From: Hyphomonas atlantica corrig.
GTDB lineage: Bacteria > Pseudomonadota > Alphaproteobacteria > Caulobacterales > Hyphomonadaceae
Direction of reading: 5' to 3'
Length of the DNA: 58,842 bases
NCBI RefSeq assembly: GCF_000682715.1
Contig: NZ_AWFH01000010.1
Span: forward strand, 1-58,842
Shown here: positions 1-8,748 of the stretch, one piece after another
Layout of the letters: the number at the start of each line of letters is the position of its first letter
Numbering within the stretch: position 1 is the stretch's first letter
Notes under the pieces: model-generated
Databases searched by the model: none
Told to the model about the DNA's origin: nothing
What the model saw: only the letters and a program-made list of their open reading frames with translations
Position numbers and translations under genes: made by a program

Positions 1-305
1 ATAACGGACCACTTTTCGGGAGGCAGACCAGTTTGACTGCGTACCAGCCACAGCGCCAGTAAGAAAACGAGTGCAGAGCCGCCGAAGATTGCGAGGTTGA
101 TCCGGCTGTCCTTGTACATGTTTAACATGAAGCTCAACATGACGACGGCCATGGCGGCACCCATGATGAAGGTCATGTAGAAACGCGTTTCACTCCACCG
201 AACGTGCTCGAAGGCGTAGGTGTTGAGATACATCAGTCCGAACATCACAATCATCGACGTGCCGATCATGGCACCGAACTTCCAGTAATTGCTCTTGTTC
301 TCCAT
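1..305 (-). CDS. DUF305-type membrane protein, N-terminal part (3' end outside window)
   Basis: The reading frame starts at an ATG at 305 on the minus strand, with AGGAG about ten bases upstream, and runs off the left edge, so only about 100 N-terminal residues are visible. It begins MENKSNYWKFGAM and has three hydrophobic stretches (about residues 9-27, 43-61 and 70-88). This N-terminal membrane region resembles the one placed before the periplasmic DUF305 domain in many proteobacterial proteins. The DUF305 domain itself, with its histidine/methionine metal-binding pattern, would lie outside the window, so the family call rests on the membrane half alone. Such proteins are often found near copper-handling genes, but nothing here confirms that. 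It is probably unrelated to the hut genes to its right, which it trails on the same strand after about 140 bases. Confidence 0.6.
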   Translation of the reverse strand, partial: MENKSNYWKFGAMIGTSMIVMFGLMYLNTYAFEHVRWSETRFYMTFIMGAAMAVVMLSFMLNMYKDSRINLAIFGGSALVFLLALWLVRSQTGLPPEKWSV

Positions 306-445
306 AAATTGCGTCCTCCTAATACTATGGTGGGGTATGGGAACCGACCAACGGCGTGGAGACCTAAAAGTTCCGTCCACCATTTGAAGTTGGCACAACG
401 ACTCACGGACTGACTTCTGTAATAAAACCAGTATGCGCTGTTGTA

Positions 446-1147
446 TCAGATCGATGTTTCGATCTGGTAGCCAGGAGCAAAAATTAATCGAACCGTTGTT
501 ATCGACCGACGATTATTGCGGGTCGTCCGTTCAATAACGAAAAGTGCGGCGCCGGACGGGCAATCGAGTAGTCGCGCTGTTTGGGTATCTGCGTTGAGTG
601 ATGAAAAGGCGATAGTCCCAGCGGTGAATGGCACATGTGTAACAAGCCATTCATTAGGGCTCAGATTGCTGAATGCTTCCACATCTGAGCTGTCAGCAAG
701 ATTTTGATCGATCCATCTATCCTCAATTACATACGGACTTGTATTCGCGAAATGCAGACCGACGATGTGTAGGCCTTGTCTGGCGGCTGTCCAGCCCAGT
801 CGTACCGCGACATCTGTTGGCGGCACTTCTGCCTCAAGACTTACAAGAGAATAGGAGTAGTCATATCCCTTCGCGATAATGTCTTCCCTGATGACTGGGA
901 CGGACAAAGTGGCTTTTCGCGCAGGATATAGCGGTACACGCGTCCCTGCTTTTCGGCGCCGATCAAGCAGGCCTTCATCTGCGAGGGCCCGCAGGGCTCG
1001 ATTGACTGTCGAACGTGAACAGCCAAATTCCTCGGCCAGGTCAGCCTCGAATGGAATCAGCTGGCCGGGTTTCCAGCGACGAGAGTGAATTCGAGCAAGC
1101 GCCTCCTCCTTGACTGACTGCCAGCTCTTCTGCTTCTCATCCGTCAC
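446..1147 (-). CDS. GntR-family regulator of the HutC subfamily, coupled to hutF
   Basis: This 233-residue protein has an N-terminal winged helix (about residues 8-75, with PGQLIPFEADLAEEFGCSRS and the wing following) and a C-terminal UTRA ligand-binding domain (about 90-230, with IEDRW, SPNEW and a closing APGYQ motif). It starts with a GTG at 1147 that overlaps the hutF stop as GTGA, and AAGGA lies just upstream inside hutF, so it is translationally coupled to hutF. HutC-type proteins repress histidine genes and respond to urocanate; position argues for a role in hut control. Its UTRA domain is clearly more diverged from classical HutC than that of the second regulator at 7844-8548, so it may sense a different intermediate, for example formiminoglutamate (inference). 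Confidence 0.85.
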   Translation of the reverse strand: MTDEKQKSWQSVKEEALARIHSRRWKPGQLIPFEADLAEEFGCSRSTVNRALRALADEGLLDRRRKAGTRVPLYPARKATLSVPVIREDIIAKGYDYSYSLVSLEAEVPPTDVAVRLGWTAARQGLHIVGLHFANTSPYVIEDRWIDQNLADSSDVEAFSNLSPNEWLVTHVPFTAGTIAFSSLNADTQTARLLDCPSGAALFVIERTTRNNRRSITTVRLIFAPGYQIETSI

Positions 1148-2508
1148 AACACATCCTTTAGGTTCTGCATCACTTTCCGGTATTGCTGCTCAATTGACGC
1201 ATGGTGAATATGGCGGCCCTCAACGACCAGATGTCGTCCTGAGGACCAAACGTCCGCCACCAAACTGTCGCTTCCCGAAAAAATGTAACTGTCGAGGAGT
1301 GAATCTCCCTTGCGATTTGCCAGACAGATATTGTTCGAATCCAGCGCGACCAGATCAGCCACGTAGCCTGGTGCAATCCTTCCACTATTTCGTCCCGCCG
1401 CACGCGCCCCACCAGCATTGATGGCTTCGAATAATCTCCGACCCGTAGATTTGTGCTGAGAGGCAAGAGCCGCGCGGGAATGATCACGCAATCGCTGCGA
1501 ATACTCGAGCATGCGCAATTCCTCGGAAAGAGAAATGCGAACATTTGAATCTGAGCCGATGCCGATCGAACCGCCCGCCGCCATCCAGTCGCTGGCATTG
1601 AATATACCGTCCCCAAGGCTGGCCTCTGTGATGGGGCAAAGTCCCGCCACAGCTCCGCTTGCTGCAAGGGAGCGAGTTTCATCAGCATCCATTTGGGTGC
1701 AGTGAATGACACACCAATCTGCCGGTCTCATGCAAGATTCAAGAAAAAGGCGAACCGGCTTCATGCCATGGGAAGCAACCACTTCATTCACCTCAGCCAT
1801 CTGCTCTGCCAGATGCATGTGTACAGGCCCGCCCGCTGCCATTTGCTCGATCTTGACAATGTCATCTGGAGACACGGCACGCAGACTATGCGGAGCCACG
1901 CCAATACGGCTGTCCGGCGGAAGCTGGCTGACGCTGTGGGTTGCGGACTCGAACAATCTCTGAAAATCATCAAGGCTGTTGCCAAATCGGATTTGACCTC
2001 GGCCCAGAGGACGCTTGTCGCAACCTGCGTATTGATAAAGGACGGGTAGCAGCGTCAGTCCGATGCCGGTCGTTTGCGCGGCTGCGACAATTCTGTCGCT
2101 CATTTCAGAGACGGCCGCATACGGACGACCATCCGATTGGTGATGAAGATAGTGGAATTCGACATTTGTTGAGTACCCTGCTTCCAACATTTCCATCTGA
2201 ACGAAGGCAGCAATCGCTTCAACGTCGTCTGGGGTCAGTTGGTCCAGAAACCGATACATCAGTTGACGCCAAGTCCAGAACGAATCGGACGGATCCGGTC
2301 CGCGTCGCTCGGTTAGCCCCGCCATTGAGCGCTGGAAACTATGGGAATGCACGTTTGTCGGCGAAGGCAGAACCACGCCCCTTCTGATGCCTTCGGGTGG
2401 CGTATCAGGCGTTACAGATTCAATGAGCCCATTTGCGTCGATGGCGATGCGGACTGCTTCGAACCAGCCATCTTTCAGTAACGCGGATCCGGCCCAGACA
2501 ATAGCCAT
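1144..2508 (-). CDS. hutF: Formimidoylglutamate deiminase (HutF)
   Basis: HutF hydrolyses N-formimino-L-glutamate to N-formyl-L-glutamate and ammonia, feeding HutG. The 454-residue product is an amidohydrolase: after a short N-terminal beta segment comes the metal motif HSHSFQRSMAG (His54, His56), later HCTQMD and a GIGSDSN segment typical of the family, and the length matches known HutF proteins. An ATG at 2544 would lie inside the operator and promoter, whereas the ATG at 2508 has AAGGA eight bases upstream, so 2508 is chosen. It is transcribed away from hutI and coupled at its 3' end to the GntR gene. The presence of HutF plus HutG, rather than a formiminoglutamase, makes this the five-step histidine pathway. 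Confidence 0.93.
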   Translation of the reverse strand: MAIVWAGSALLKDGWFEAVRIAIDANGLIESVTPDTPPEGIRRGVVLPSPTNVHSHSFQRSMAGLTERRGPDPSDSFWTWRQLMYRFLDQLTPDDVEAIAAFVQMEMLEAGYSTNVEFHYLHHQSDGRPYAAVSEMSDRIVAAAQTTGIGLTLLPVLYQYAGCDKRPLGRGQIRFGNSLDDFQRLFESATHSVSQLPPDSRIGVAPHSLRAVSPDDIVKIEQMAAGGPVHMHLAEQMAEVNEVVASHGMKPVRLFLESCMRPADWCVIHCTQMDADETRSLAASGAVAGLCPITEASLGDGIFNASDWMAAGGSIGIGSDSNVRISLSEELRMLEYSQRLRDHSRAALASQHKSTGRRLFEAINAGGARAAGRNSGRIAPGYVADLVALDSNNICLANRKGDSLLDSYIFSGSDSLVADVWSSGRHLVVEGRHIHHASIEQQYRKVMQNLKDVL

Positions 2509-2519
2509 TCGGTCTTTCC

Positions 2520-2547
2520 TTGACTCTCGAATATGTGTAGACATATT
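2520..2547 (+). promoter_or_regulatory. Predicted hutIHGU promoter
   Basis: A TTGACT -35 box (2520-2525) and a CATATT -10 box (2542-2547) are separated by 16 bases and lie about 33 bases upstream of the hutI ATG. The -10 box sits inside the right arm of the inverted repeat at 2530-2547, the expected arrangement for a repressor that blocks RNA polymerase. The boxes were found by eye, without mapped transcript ends. Confidence 0.5.
2530..2547. promoter_or_regulatory. Predicted HutC operator between hutF and hutI
   Basis: The sequence AATATGT-GTAG-ACATATT is a perfect inverted repeat with 7-base arms and a 4-base spacer. Its core, TGT-G-TAGACA, resembles the TGTA/TACA-type sites bound by HutC-family GntR repressors. 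It overlaps the predicted -10 regions in both directions, so one bound dimer could silence both hut operons. The same core recurs in the promoter of the TonB-dependent receptor gene at 14282-14293. Confidence 0.7.
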
Positions 2548-2571
2548 AAGCCTGTCTTCGTCACAACGCAA
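2543..2571 (-). promoter_or_regulatory. Predicted hutF-gntR promoter
   Basis: On the minus strand a TTGCGT -35 box (2571-2566) and a TAATAT -10 box (2548-2543) are separated by 17 bases. The -10 box overlaps the inverted repeat at 2530-2547. It would start transcription about 25-30 bases before the chosen hutF ATG at 2508 and makes the upstream ATG at 2544 unlikely as a start. Confidence 0.45.
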
Positions 2572-2580
2572 CTCGCTATC

Positions 2581-3777
2581 ATGCTTCTTATCAACGCCAA
2601 TCTCGCCACACTCGACGGCAGTGATGCTTATGGCCTCATACAGGATGGGGCGATTTGGATTCGTGGCGGACGGATACTGTGGGCAGGGTACCACGACCGA
2701 ATGCCTGACGAGGCGAGAGACCAAGAGGCGCTTGACCTTGACGGGCGGCTGGTAACTCCGGGCCTCGTCGACTGTCATACGCACATCGTTCATGGCGGAG
2801 ATCGAGCGAGCGAATTCGAGTCTCGCCAGCAGGGGGCGACCTATGAAGAAATTGCGAAAGCGGGAGGTGGGATCATCTCGACCGTGCGCGACACGCGTAG
2901 GGCGAGTTCAGATGAATTGCTCGCGAGTGCTCTAAGCCGTGTAGATGAGTCGTTGGCTGGTGGGGTAACAACTTTAGAGATCAAGTCGGGTTATGGACTC
3001 GATATCGACACTGAACTCAAGATGTTGCGGGTAGCTCGAGAGATAGCTCGTCAACGGCCGGTCAGAATAAAAGCTACGTTTCTCGGCGCCCACGCCGTCC
3101 CTGCAGAGTATGCAGGGAAGGCTGATATGTATCTGCAGGATGTATGTCTGCCAGCCTTGGAGCAGGCCCACGCCGAAGGACTTGTGGATGCGGTAGATGG
3201 GTTCTGCGAGAATATTGCATTCTCAGCAGACCAAATTCGGACCGTATTCGAGAAGGCATCGCAGCTAAATCTGCCGGTCAAGCTGCACGCAGAGCAACTG
3301 TCGCGAATAGGCGGGACACAGGCGGCAACCGCGTACCGCGCGCTTTCTTGCGATCATCTCGAGTACTCCTCAAAGTCCGATATCGACGCCATGGCTCAAG
3401 CCGGCACAGTGGCTGTGTTGCTTCCGGGCGCCTTCTATTTTCTTCGGGAGACGAAGCTGCCTCCGATTGCGCTATTCAGGAACAGGGGCGTGGATATGGC
3501 TCTCGCGACTGACTGCAATCCCGGGTCTTCGCCGCTGACTTCGATGCTTCTCTGTATGAATATGGCGTGCACACTGTTCGGGCTGACGCCTGCGGAGGCG
3601 CTGGCGGGTGCGACTATGAACGGTGCGAAGGCGCTAGGTCTCGACGATGTGGGGTGCATCCGTGCCGGCAATTATGCCGACCTTGCTGTATGGGATGTCG
3701 GACACCCGGCAAAATTGTCTTACCTGATCGGCTCAACGCCTCTGCATATGCGGATCTTCGAAGGAGAAATCGCATGA
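2581..3777 (+). CDS. hutI: Imidazolonepropionase (HutI)
   Basis: HutI opens the ring of 4-imidazolone-5-propionate to give N-formimino-L-glutamate, the third step of histidine degradation. The 398-residue protein is an amidohydrolase with the metal motif [10 protein letters not shown] (His66, His68), then the [20 protein letters not shown] segment typical of HutI, a second histidine in KLHAEQL and the late [10 protein letters not shown] motif. The length is normal for the family. The ATG at 2581 is preferred: a frame-compatible ATG at 2533 lies within the operator and promoter. No strong ribosome-binding site is seen, so the leader may be short. It is the first gene of a tightly coupled hutI-hutH-hutG-hutU operon; its stop overlaps the hutH start as ATGA. 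Confidence 0.95.
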   Translation: MLLINANLATLDGSDAYGLIQDGAIWIRGGRILWAGYHDRMPDEARDQEALDLDGRLVTPGLVDCHTHIVHGGDRASEFESRQQGATYEEIAKAGGGIISTVRDTRRASSDELLASALSRVDESLAGGVTTLEIKSGYGLDIDTELKMLRVAREIARQRPVRIKATFLGAHAVPAEYAGKADMYLQDVCLPALEQAHAEGLVDAVDGFCENIAFSADQIRTVFEKASQLNLPVKLHAEQLSRIGGTQAATAYRALSCDHLEYSSKSDIDAMAQAGTVAVLLPGAFYFLRETKLPPIALFRNRGVDMALATDCNPGSSPLTSMLLCMNMACTLFGLTPAEALAGATMNGAKALGLDDVGCIRAGNYADLAVWDVGHPAKLSYLIGSTPLHMRIFEGEIA

Positions 3778-5312
3778 TTGTCCTGGAGCCGGGGCGTACC
3801 TCGCTGAAAATTCTAGAGAACATCTGGAGAAACGATCACCCCGTCAGACTGTCGGAATCGGCGAGGGATGGCGTAGACCGTGCTGCCGAGATCGTCGCTC
3901 GACATTCCGAGGGACGCGAGGCGATCTATGGCGTTAACACCGGATTCGGTAAGCTTGCTTCGATCAAGATAGCGCCGGAGGACACGCAAGCACTGCAGAC
4001 CAACCTTGTGCTGTCGCATTGCTGCGGTGTGGGAGAGACGCTGGATATTCCGACAACGCGATTGATGATGACGCTCAAGCTGCTCTCGCTTGGACGAGGC
4101 GCATCGGGCGTTCGATGGAGCGTGATCAGTCTTATAGAAGATATGCTAGAGCGGGATGTCGTGCCGGTCGTGCCCGCCCAAGGGTCGGTAGGGGCGAGTG
4201 GTGATCTCGCGCCCCTGGCCCATATGGCAGCGGCAATGATCGGCGCGGGTGAAGTTTATTACCGTGGTCGACGCGTTAATGCGCGGGAAGGATTGGAATC
4301 GGCTGGATTGATGCCGGTTCAATTAGGCCCCAAGGAGGGGCTCGGTCTGATCAACGGGACCCAGTTTTCGACAGCGTGTGCCCTTGCAGGCCTATTCGAC
4401 GCAAACAGGAATCTCGTTCAGGCGCTCGTATCTGCTTCATTGTCTACGGATGCGGTAATGGGGTCAACTGCGCCGCTATTAGCGGAAATTCATGAGTTGC
4501 GTGGTCATCCCGGACAGATACGCGTAGCTGCTGCAATGCGTACTATCATGTGTGGCTCCGAGATACGAGAAAGCCACAGGCAGGATGACGTGCGGGTGCA
4601 GGATCCTTACTGCATCCGATGTCAGCCACAGGTTGCGGGCGCCGCGTTGGATCTTCTCGTTCAGGCGGGCAATGTACTCGAAATAGAAGCAAATGCTGTC
4701 TCCGATAATCCCCTGGTGCTCGTAGAGCGCGAGGAAATTGTGTCGGGGGGAAATTTTCATGCCGAACCTGTGGCTTTCGCAGCTGATCTGATCGCGCTGG
4801 CGATTGCAGAAATTGGGGCAATCGCTCAACGACGTATCGCGGTAATGGTTGACCCGACATTGTCGTTTGACCTTCCCCCTTTCTTAGCAAGCTCTCCGGG
4901 TTTGAATTCCGGCATGATGATCGCTGAGGTCACGACTGCGGCATTGATGAGCGAGAACAAGCATCTTGCCAATCCGTGCTCCACTGACTCCACACCGACA
5001 TCGGCAAATCAGGAAGACCATGTTTCAATGGCGGCGCATGGCGCCCGTCGGTTGGCACGTATGAACCAAAATCTCAGCATGATCCTTGCAGTCGAATTTC
5101 TCTGCGGGGCTCAGGGCGTTGAATATCGAGCACCATTGCGGACAAGTCCTGCTCTGGCGCGCGCCATCCAGACGCTACGCAAGGATATTGCGCCGCTCGG
5201 GAACGATAGATTTATGGCTCCCGACCTCGAGCATGCCGGGCGTTTGGTTCGAAGCGGCGTACTCTCTGAAGCGGCGGGCCTGCCGGCTGACCTCAGTGAG
5301 ATCGCGTTGTGA
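3774..5312 (+). CDS. hutH: Histidine ammonia-lyase (HutH)
   Basis: HutH eliminates ammonia from L-histidine to form urocanate, the entry step of the pathway and the source of the urocanate inducer. The 512-residue protein has the [12 protein letters not shown] segment near residues 50-61 and the Ala141-Ser142-Gly143 triad (in [15 protein letters not shown]) that cyclises to the MIO prosthetic group. The late region contains the conserved [11 protein letters not shown] segment. The frame is open upstream to 3567, but the ATG at 3774 overlaps the hutI stop as ATGA and gives the family's usual length and N-terminus. The stop overlaps the GTG start of hutG. Confidence 0.96.
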   Translation: MIVLEPGRTSLKILENIWRNDHPVRLSESARDGVDRAAEIVARHSEGREAIYGVNTGFGKLASIKIAPEDTQALQTNLVLSHCCGVGETLDIPTTRLMMTLKLLSLGRGASGVRWSVISLIEDMLERDVVPVVPAQGSVGASGDLAPLAHMAAAMIGAGEVYYRGRRVNAREGLESAGLMPVQLGPKEGLGLINGTQFSTACALAGLFDANRNLVQALVSASLSTDAVMGSTAPLLAEIHELRGHPGQIRVAAAMRTIMCGSEIRESHRQDDVRVQDPYCIRCQPQVAGAALDLLVQAGNVLEIEANAVSDNPLVLVEREEIVSGGNFHAEPVAFAADLIALAIAEIGAIAQRRIAVMVDPTLSFDLPPFLASSPGLNSGMMIAEVTTAALMSENKHLANPCSTDSTPTSANQEDHVSMAAHGARRLARMNQNLSMILAVEFLCGAQGVEYRAPLRTSPALARAIQTLRKDIAPLGNDRFMAPDLEHAGRLVRSGVLSEAAGLPADLSEIAL

Positions 5313-6112
5313 ATCCGGTTGCTGTCTCAAGAGGGCAGTCACCCCTTATCCTGGGGCTGCCTCATAGCGGAACCTATGTGCCGCCTGAAATTTTCAACGC
5401 ACTGAATGCTCGGGGGCAAAGGCTCGCTGACACAGATTGGCATGTTGATCGCCTGTATGATGGCATATTCCCTGAAGCGACAACTGTGAAGGCAAACTTC
5501 AACCGCTACGTTATTGACGCGAACCGATCTCCTGATTCCGAGAGTCTTTACCCGGGGCTGAACACGACAGGGCTGGTGCCGACGACGGACTTTGACGGGT
5601 TGCCCATTTGGGAGAGCGAACCTCTTAGCGATGAGATAGACGCGCGACGAACTGCTTGGCACGCTCCTTATCACGCAGCGTTGGCGCACGAAATTCACCG
5701 CGTTCGGGAGTTGCATGGAATCGCTGTGCTCTACGATTGCCACTCCATACGTTCTTCGGCCCCATACCTTTTTCAAGGTCGTCTGCCGGACTTCAATATC
5801 GGTACAAATTCCGGGCTGTCCTGCGATGTCAGAATCGCCGATGCCGTTGAAGAAGTGTGTCACAAAGCCCAAGGCTTAACCACAGTACGTGATGGCCGCT
5901 TCCGGGGAGGCTGGACCACCCGACACTATGGCTGCCCGGACAATGGTATTCACGCGATCCAGATGGAGCTGGCTCAATCGGCATACCTGTCTACCGAGAG
6001 CGAACCGTTTAACTACGACATTGAAAAGTCGAATACCCTCCGCGGCCATCTGCGATCGATCCTCGACGCCATTATCGCCGAGATAACTACTCTGGAAAGC
6101 AAGACATTATGA
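5309..6112 (+). CDS. hutG: N-formylglutamate deformylase (HutG)
   Basis: HutG hydrolyses N-formyl-L-glutamate to glutamate and formate, the last step of the HutF branch. The 267-residue protein carries the N-formylglutamate amidohydrolase family signatures: [11 protein letters not shown] near the N-terminus, DWHVDRLYD around residue 45, VIDANR and SLYPGLN, and a YDCHSI metal-binding segment near the middle. It starts with GTG at 5309, overlapping the hutH stop (GTGA), and its own stop overlaps the hutU start (ATGA), so translation is coupled through the operon. Confidence 0.93.
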   Translation: MNPVAVSRGQSPLILGLPHSGTYVPPEIFNALNARGQRLADTDWHVDRLYDGIFPEATTVKANFNRYVIDANRSPDSESLYPGLNTTGLVPTTDFDGLPIWESEPLSDEIDARRTAWHAPYHAALAHEIHRVRELHGIAVLYDCHSIRSSAPYLFQGRLPDFNIGTNSGLSCDVRIADAVEEVCHKAQGLTTVRDGRFRGGWTTRHYGCPDNGIHAIQMELAQSAYLSTESEPFNYDIEKSNTLRGHLRSILDAIIAEITTLESKTL

Positions 6113-7770
6113 ATCCCCGACATAACCAAAGAGACATCTATCCCCCTACTGGCAATCAGATTACTGCGAAAAGCTGGTTGACGGAGGCGCCGATGCGTAT
6201 GCTGATGAATAATCTTCATCCGGATGTCGCCGAGAACCCTCACGAGCTTGTCGTTTACGGCGGTATTGGGCGGGCGGCGCGCTCGTGGGCTGACTTTGAC
6301 AAGATTGTGGACAGCTTGAAGCAACTGGAGGAAGACGAAACTCTTCTGGTTCAATCCGGCAAACCGGTAGGTGTGTTTCGAACACATGCCGACGCTCCGC
6401 GTGTCCTGATCGCCAATTCAAATCTTGTCCCTCATTGGGCGAACTGGGATCACTTCAATGAACTCGATCGCAAGGGTCTGGCCATGTACGGTCAGATGAC
6501 TGCGGGGTCATGGATCTATATCGGCTCACAGGGAATTGTTCAGGGCACGTATGAAACTTTCATGGAAGTCGGCCGTCAGCATTACCAGGGCGACTTGAAA
6601 GGGCGCTGGATTCTGACGGGCGGACTTGGCGGTATGGGCGCAGCTCAGCCGCTCGCTGCAGTCATGGCCGGCGCGTGCTGCCTGGCAGTTGAATGCGATG
6701 AAACGCGCGTCGATTTCCGGATGCGCACTGGCTATGTCGACGCAAAAGCTGAATCTCTTGACGAAGCTTTGGGAATGATCGCAGACTGGACGGCCAAAGG
6801 AGAGGCAAAGTCTGTCGCGCTTATCGGCAATGCGGCAGAAGTTCTTCCCGAGATCTATCGGAAGGGTGTGCGACCAGATATTCTAACTGATCAGACCAGT
6901 GCGCATGATCCATTGCATGGATACCTTCCGAAGGGATGGAGTGTTGCCGAGTGGAGAGAGCGACAGACTACCGATCCCAAAGCTGTCGAGGCAGCTGCTC
7001 GCGCCAGTATGGAAGTCCATGTGCGGTCCATGGTAGACTTCTGGAAGGATGGAGTCCCGACACTGGATTATGGCAACAACATTCGCCAGGTCGCACTGGA
7101 GCAGGGGTTCGATGACGCTTTTGCGTTTCCTGGATTCGTTCCAGCCTATATTCGTCCGCTCTTCTGTCGGGGAATAGGGCCCTTTCGTTGGTGCGCACTT
7201 TCTGGAGATCCGGAAGACATCTACAAGACGGATGCGAAAGTCAAAGAACTCGTCGATGACCCGCATCTGCATAACTGGCTCGACATGGCCAAAGAACGGA
7301 TTGCATTTCAAGGGTTGCCTGCGAGAATTTGCTGGGTGGGTCTTGGTGTCCGTCATAAACTCGGTCTCGCTTTCAACGAGATGGTTCGCACAGGGGAACT
7401 TTCTGCCCCTGTCGTGATCGGTCGTGATCACCTTGATTCCGGTTCCGTCGCATCGCCCAACCGCGAAACAGAATCGATGCGGGATGGTTCTGATGCGGTA
7501 TCGGACTGGCCATTGCTGAATGCATTGCTCAATACCGCGTCCGGGGCGACCTGGGTGTCCCTGCACCATGGGGGAGGAGTCGGTATGGGTTTTTCGCAAC
7601 ACTCTGGCATGGTCATTTGCTGTGATGGAAGCGTTGAAGCAGATCGTCGCCTGGAGCGGGTGCTGTGGAATGACCCAGCGACAGGCGTAATGCGGCATGC
7701 TGATGCAGGGTACGATATTGCCTTGGAATGCGCGCGCGACAGCGGGCTCAATCTGCCGGCCATCCTTTAA
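6109..7770 (+). CDS. hutU: Urocanate hydratase (HutU)
   Basis: HutU adds water to urocanate to make 4-imidazolone-5-propionate, using tightly bound NAD as an electrophile. The 553-residue protein matches the family end to end: an N-terminal [14 protein letters not shown] segment, [10 protein letters not shown], the glycine-rich [12 protein letters not shown] segment of the Rossmann-like NAD domain, [14 protein letters not shown], and a C-terminal [15 protein letters not shown] motif. It is the last gene of the hutIHGU operon and ends convergently with the HutC-type regulator gene, with 73 bases between the stops in which no clear hairpin terminator is visible. Confidence 0.96.
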   Translation: MNPRHNQRDIYPPTGNQITAKSWLTEAPMRMLMNNLHPDVAENPHELVVYGGIGRAARSWADFDKIVDSLKQLEEDETLLVQSGKPVGVFRTHADAPRVLIANSNLVPHWANWDHFNELDRKGLAMYGQMTAGSWIYIGSQGIVQGTYETFMEVGRQHYQGDLKGRWILTGGLGGMGAAQPLAAVMAGACCLAVECDETRVDFRMRTGYVDAKAESLDEALGMIADWTAKGEAKSVALIGNAAEVLPEIYRKGVRPDILTDQTSAHDPLHGYLPKGWSVAEWRERQTTDPKAVEAAARASMEVHVRSMVDFWKDGVPTLDYGNNIRQVALEQGFDDAFAFPGFVPAYIRPLFCRGIGPFRWCALSGDPEDIYKTDAKVKELVDDPHLHNWLDMAKERIAFQGLPARICWVGLGVRHKLGLAFNEMVRTGELSAPVVIGRDHLDSGSVASPNRETESMRDGSDAVSDWPLLNALLNTASGATWVSLHHGGGVGMGFSQHSGMVICCDGSVEADRRLERVLWNDPATGVMRHADAGYDIALECARDSGLNLPAIL

Positions 7771-7843
7771 AGGGGTATAAGTAGTGATTTCGGACACCGA
7801 CTGGCCGACGCCGCAATCAGTGTTGCAAACTCTTGAGCCTTTC

Positions 7844-8548
7844 TCAAGATGTGAGGTGACTGTCGAGGAACTCGTAGCGCGAGCCGGGGTGAACCATGCT
7901 CGCGAAGGAAACAACTTGCCTGCGACTCCACGTCCGACGGAGGAGCAACAAACAAGGTTCTGACTTGTTAATTTTTAACAGTCGTCTTGCCTCGGCGTCA
8001 GGCATAATTGAACGCACGCGGTGCTCGAACTTCTGCAGGGGAGCATGCTCCATCAGATACTCGTTAGGCGTGCTGCATGAGAAATCTATTGCACCATACC
8101 CCGGGAGAACAGCTTTCGGAACGAAGCGCTCTTCCAATTGTAGTGGGACACCATTTTCCTGATGAACGACAATTGAATGATAAACGGGGGCACCAGCCTC
8201 GATCTCCAGCTGCCTCGCTACGGCGCGGGAGGCACTTTCAAGCGAATTTTGAACCATTATTGCTGAGTAGGTGCTGCGCCGACTCCGGATTTCGTCTGCA
8301 ATATTGTTGATCGCGATCAGCTGTCCCCGGGATTGAGTTTCGGCAACAAATGTGCCGACCCCCGCTATACGCATGACCACGCCTGAATCTTTAAGTTCCT
8401 TTATGGCGCGATGGACAGTCATCCGCGCAACATTAAATTCTGCCGCCAGATCCGTTTCCGACGGAATACGGTCATTCGGCTTGAGATCTCCCGATTCAAT
8501 CAGACCCGTGATATGTTGTTTTATTTTTACATAGAGCGGAGCAGGCAA
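7844..8548 (-). CDS. hutC: HutC-type GntR repressor of histidine utilisation
   Basis: The 234-residue protein has an N-terminal winged helix (about residues 3-70, IPSETDLAAEFNVARMTVHR recognition region) and a C-terminal UTRA domain. The UTRA part carries the segments I associate with classical HutC: LEERFVPKAVLPGY, TPNEYLMEHAPL, EPCLLLLRRTWS and HPGSRYEF. HutC represses hut genes and is released by urocanate. Of the two GntR genes here this one is the closer match. It is convergent with hutU and lies downstream, on the same strand, of the TonB receptor-PepSY genes, so it may be cotranscribed with them. No inverted repeat of the hut type is visible in the 200 bases upstream of its start (8549-8748), which argues against a private autoregulated promoter. 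Confidence 0.88.
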   Translation of the reverse strand: MPAPLYVKIKQHITGLIESGDLKPNDRIPSETDLAAEFNVARMTVHRAIKELKDSGVVMRIAGVGTFVAETQSRGQLIAINNIADEIRSRRSTYSAIMVQNSLESASRAVARQLEIEAGAPVYHSIVVHQENGVPLQLEERFVPKAVLPGYGAIDFSCSTPNEYLMEHAPLQKFEHRVRSIMPDAEARRLLKINKSEPCLLLLRRTWSRRQVVSFASMVHPGSRYEFLDSHLTS

Positions 8549-8748
8549 GGAAGGAGCATCCTCAATTTGTTCAAATTCGAGTACAAGTGAATTGGTTTAT
8601 CGGGTAATCAAGGAAAAAACCTGTGTCGGATTAGGCCACCCTAAACCAAACCGGACTGAAAGGAATACTCACAATCGGAATACATGTTCGGCTAGGGGGC
8701 CAATTCAGAAAGCAACGCTATTCCCTGAGATCTGGGCGTAGGAAAGAT

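Noticed and set aside
3567..3773. N-terminal extension of HutH
   Set aside because: It overlaps hutI completely; the ATGA junction at 3774 gives the family's normal start and length.
8549..8748. A HutC operator upstream of hutC
   Set aside because: No TGT-N-TA-N-ACA palindrome could be found in these 200 bases; only scattered ACAA/TTGT words are present.
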